From contig NW_001799067.1 in the NCBI RefSeq assembly GCF_000165425.1, forward strand, positions 520,890-584,889: a stretch of 64,000 nt of DNA, given 5' to 3'. The notes under the pieces were generated by a model. It was not told where the DNA came from. It ran no database searches and was given only the letters and a program-made list of their open reading frames with translations. Position numbers and translations under genes: made by a program. Source of the DNA: Paramecium tetraurelia. Lineage: Eukaryota > Ciliophora > Oligohymenophorea > Peniculida > Parameciidae. Below are positions 61,162-64,000 of this stretch, one piece after another (position 1 is the stretch's first letter; each line of letters starts with the position of its first letter).

Positions 61162-64000
61162 ATGAATTTGAATGGAAATTAATTTAATCTTTTTCATACT
61201 AGACACATTAATCATTCAATTCATGAATAATTTGATCGATATTTAAATATACAAATTCCACCATATTAGGCTGTTTAATAGGTGTTTTAGGAGTTAAATA
61301 AGATAAATGAAATTATTTAGCTTGTAATCAAAATTAGAAAAGACATCATTTATACTTAGTATAAAGAATCAAACACAAGTAATTTATTCTTAATACTAGA
61401 TGACACATGTTCAATGTTTGGAACGTATTAAAATCTATAAAACTATCTTGGTAAATATTTTGAAATAGAAATGAAACCGTAATATAGGAAATATTAGTTA
61501 ACTAAATATGGAATCATCGATTTATTAGTTTTTAGTTTTTTACATAAAAGCAGAAGTTTTCATAGAGTAATAACAAAAGGAATAGCTCCTTAAATATCAT
61601 GTTTGTATAGTTGGTATTAGGAATTTATTGCAGAATTTGAAATCAACAACAATATTGATCCCAATTATCTGCCAAGGAAGGAGAAAAGAGTTTAAATATA
61701 GAAAAACAAATAGCAAAAAAGTAACCCTGAACTGATAGAATCCATTAAGGATGACAAACTTATTATTTTTAAAGATTTAATTGAGAATGGCGCTTCAATT
61801 TATACTGTATCTTTAAGAGATAAGGAGAAAATGCTTGTTCCTCATTTAGTGTGTGCATTTGCAAGATTAAATTATGCATAATATTTATAAAGTAAAAATG
61901 TGGATTGGGAATGTGAAGATGATGACAGAATGACTGCCTTTATTTAGTATGCTATCAGAAGTGAATCTAAAGAAATGATTGAATATCTACTTAATCTAAA
62001 AGTAAATTTAGAACACAAAGATATTTAAGATAGAACTCCATTTTATTATGCTTGTTCATTAGGATAATTATGTTATTATTAGGTTCCTTGTAGAAAGAGG
62101 AGCTAATATAAATGCTAGAACTGCTTTGGGAAGAACTCCATTTTCAAAGGCAAGCTTTTTAGGATTGTATAATGTGATTGAATTTCTTCTTCAATAACCA
62201 AACATAGACTTTAATTATGCGGATAAGCAAGGAAGAAATGCCTTACACAATGCAGTTTTTGGCCCTAAAGGAGGTAGAGATGGAAGAAAGGTTGGCACTT
62301 GGTGTTATGATAGTCCTTTGATTGCTTAATTATTACTTGAACATGGAATGGATGTGGAAGCAAAAGACAAAGATGAAAATACTCCATTACATGTGGCAGC
62401 ATCAAGTGAAGCTTTAAGTTCCATTCCTGTTTTAATAGCTTTTGGGTGCGATATCAATAGAAGAAATAAATGGGGAGAAACTGCTTTAATTATAGCAGCA
62501 AAATTTAATCATCATGAAACTGCTAAATTATTAATTTAAAATGAAGCCGATTATTTCTTTGAAAATGAGGGATATACAGCAATGGAAATTGCTGCAAAAA
62601 ATGATTAATTTGAAGTATTTCAATTTCTATTAGATAAAATGAAGCCACAATTATTGGAATTAGAAAGGTTAAGATAATATAAGTTGCAATCAGTTCTCTA
62701 ATCTTTAATGAAAATTACCAAGAGTTTCAAAGCAAATAAATATATAAGATATTTTTTAGAAAATTTCTAACCATATTATGATTAAGAGCATGCAGGATTG
62801 ATAATTGAGATGCAAGACGGGTAAAACGAACTTATGTAAAGTTATTTAAAGAATTAAATTATCTCATAAGAATAAATAACTAATGCTTTTGAACTTTGTT
62901 TGAAAAGAAAAAACATGTCAATTTTCAAATAATTATGCCTTCATACCTAAATCTAATATACAGTCTGCCTTTAAAAATCATTAATTACAATGTTGCTCGA
63001 ATCACCAGAATTAGATATATTACTGTTTTAATTTAATATTGATTGGTTTAACTATAGAAGCAAATTGGGTGAAACCTTTTTACATAAACTTATAGAGAAG
63101 AGAAAGACTGAGACTTTTTTAAAAATACTAAATTTATTTTAAGAAATAATAGATGAATAGGGTAAAAGCAAAGTTAAAAATATCTTTTTAAATTCTATTA
63201 CTAAAAATGATATTTATAATGTTTTAATATTCTAAAATTCTGGTGCATCTACGATCATCGAAATAGCTGTAATTCATAAATTTATGGATATATATTAAAT
63301 GCTTGACAATTTTATTTCAGTTAACTATGGTTCAAAATAAGGACTCAAATTTAAATTGATTAATTATTCTATTGAATTAGATCATCTTACAAAGTTACCT
63401 CAAATTTAACTATAAGATGAAGAAAATTATAAATTTATTAAAAAATTTTCAGAAATAACATAATTAACAGATAAAGAATTGTAATTTTTTGAGACAGTCT
63501 TAAGATAACATAAATAAGGTAAAATTAATTTATCCTAATTTTATTCATAAATTTAATCCAAAAAATAAGTTATTGTTGTTGAATCAGAGGATCATCTAAA
63601 ATAATCATGTATTGATATTATTCAAAATTATACTATTTTGGGAGTTGATATTGAGCATTACTCTGATAAAGTAGATGAATTCAAAATATCCTTTGCTTGC
63701 ACTATTTAATTATCTACTGTAGAAATGGATTATATAATTGATGTTATGAAATTGAGGCATGTCTGTAATAAGTATTTAACTCCGATTTTCGAGAATTAAA
63801 AACTATTAAAGATTTTTCATGGTTGCGAGGTTGATTTAAGAGTTCTTTTTAGTGATTTAAAATTAATGGTTAAAAATATATTAGACACTAGCAAAATTGA
63901 TATGGCTTTAATTAAATCACCTAATGCTTAGTCTTTTAAAAAATTATGCAAGCAATATTTAAACATCCCTTTTAACCAACTTTATCAAACATCTGATTGG
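61162..64000 (+). CDS. Ankyrin-repeat protein fused to an RNase D/Rrp6-type 3'-5' exonuclease domain (partial, frameshifted)
   Basis: Starts at ATG 61162 and runs off the window. An N-terminal region of about 170 residues (IFLILDDT-like and IIDLLVFSFLHKSR segments) has no known domain. Five or six ankyrin repeats follow at about 61700-62640 (DRTPFYYACSLGQL, GRNALHNAVFG, DENTPLHVAASSE, WGETALIIAAKFNHHETAKL, GYTAMEIAAKND). A helical linker then leads to a DEDD exonuclease fold: GVDIEHYSD (Exo I Asp/Glu), VEMDYIIDVMKLRH, KIFHGCEVDLRVLFSDL (Exo II Asp), and LNIPFNQLYQTSDW at the edge (Rrp6-like exo III approach). No intron was seen. At 62070-62071 one extra T shifts the frame inside a repeat; without it QLVIIRFLVERGANINAR reads perfectly. 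RNase D-type domains trim RNA 3' ends with two metal ions. Confidence 0.75.

Overview
The window is a stretch of ciliate somatic (macronuclear) genome, almost certainly Paramecium. Three things in the sequence show this. (1) Reading TAA and TAG as glutamine and only TGA as stop restores long conserved proteins in every gene I could follow. (2) Genes are interrupted by tiny GT...AG introns, mostly 20-34 nt. (3) A trichocyst matrix protein gene (35143-36328) is present, a family known from Paramecium dense-core secretory granules. The DNA is very AT-rich and gene-dense, with spacers down to 18 bp between start codons. I saw no tRNA, rRNA, transposon, CRISPR array or telomere. All starts, stops and introns were read by eye, and most spliced models were checked for a length divisible by three.

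Layout. 1-6.7 kb: the 3' tip of a gene, a small proline/lysine-rich protein gene whose ATG appears to be assembled by splicing, a large HU/CCDC81-like plus EF-hand protein, and a divergent RING-finger gene. 6.7-19.3 kb: one axonemal dynein heavy chain (minus). 19.6-20.0 kb: a small membrane protein. 20.0-29.2 kb: an IP3-receptor-type calcium release channel (minus). 29.5-34.5 kb: an unknown protein, a 70-residue protein ending in a CaaX box, a CDPK-like probable pseudokinase, and a protein disulfide isomerase ending KSDL. 35-42 kb: trichocyst matrix protein, TBC1D19-like RabGAP, an unknown protein, a tiny tentative gene, a CIMIP2-like microtubule inner protein, and a BAH-PHD-TFIIS-like protein. 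42-47.4 kb: Sfi1-like repeat protein, ribosomal protein L5 (uL18), CFAP96-like ciliary protein, and an unknown protein. 47.8-53.4 kb: a broken RTEL1-like helicase, small genes, long sparse spacers, and a DHHC palmitoyltransferase. 53.4-60.1 kb (minus): TRMT1 tRNA methyltransferase, methylmalonate-semialdehyde dehydrogenase, a coiled-coil protein and an unknown protein. 61.2-64.0 kb: an ankyrin-repeat protein running into an RNase D/Rrp6-type 3'-5' exonuclease domain, cut by the window edge and carrying a +1 frameshift.

How the genes relate. There are no operons. Many genes fit ciliary and cortical cell biology: dynein, microtubule inner proteins, a centrin-binding type repeat protein, calcium-binding proteins, a calcium channel and secretory cargo. 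Their proximity is an observation, not evidence of co-regulation. The most unusual items are the ankyrin/exonuclease fusion, the CDPK-like pseudokinase, the internally deleted helicase, the splice-built start codon, and two AG-free introns three to four times the normal length.
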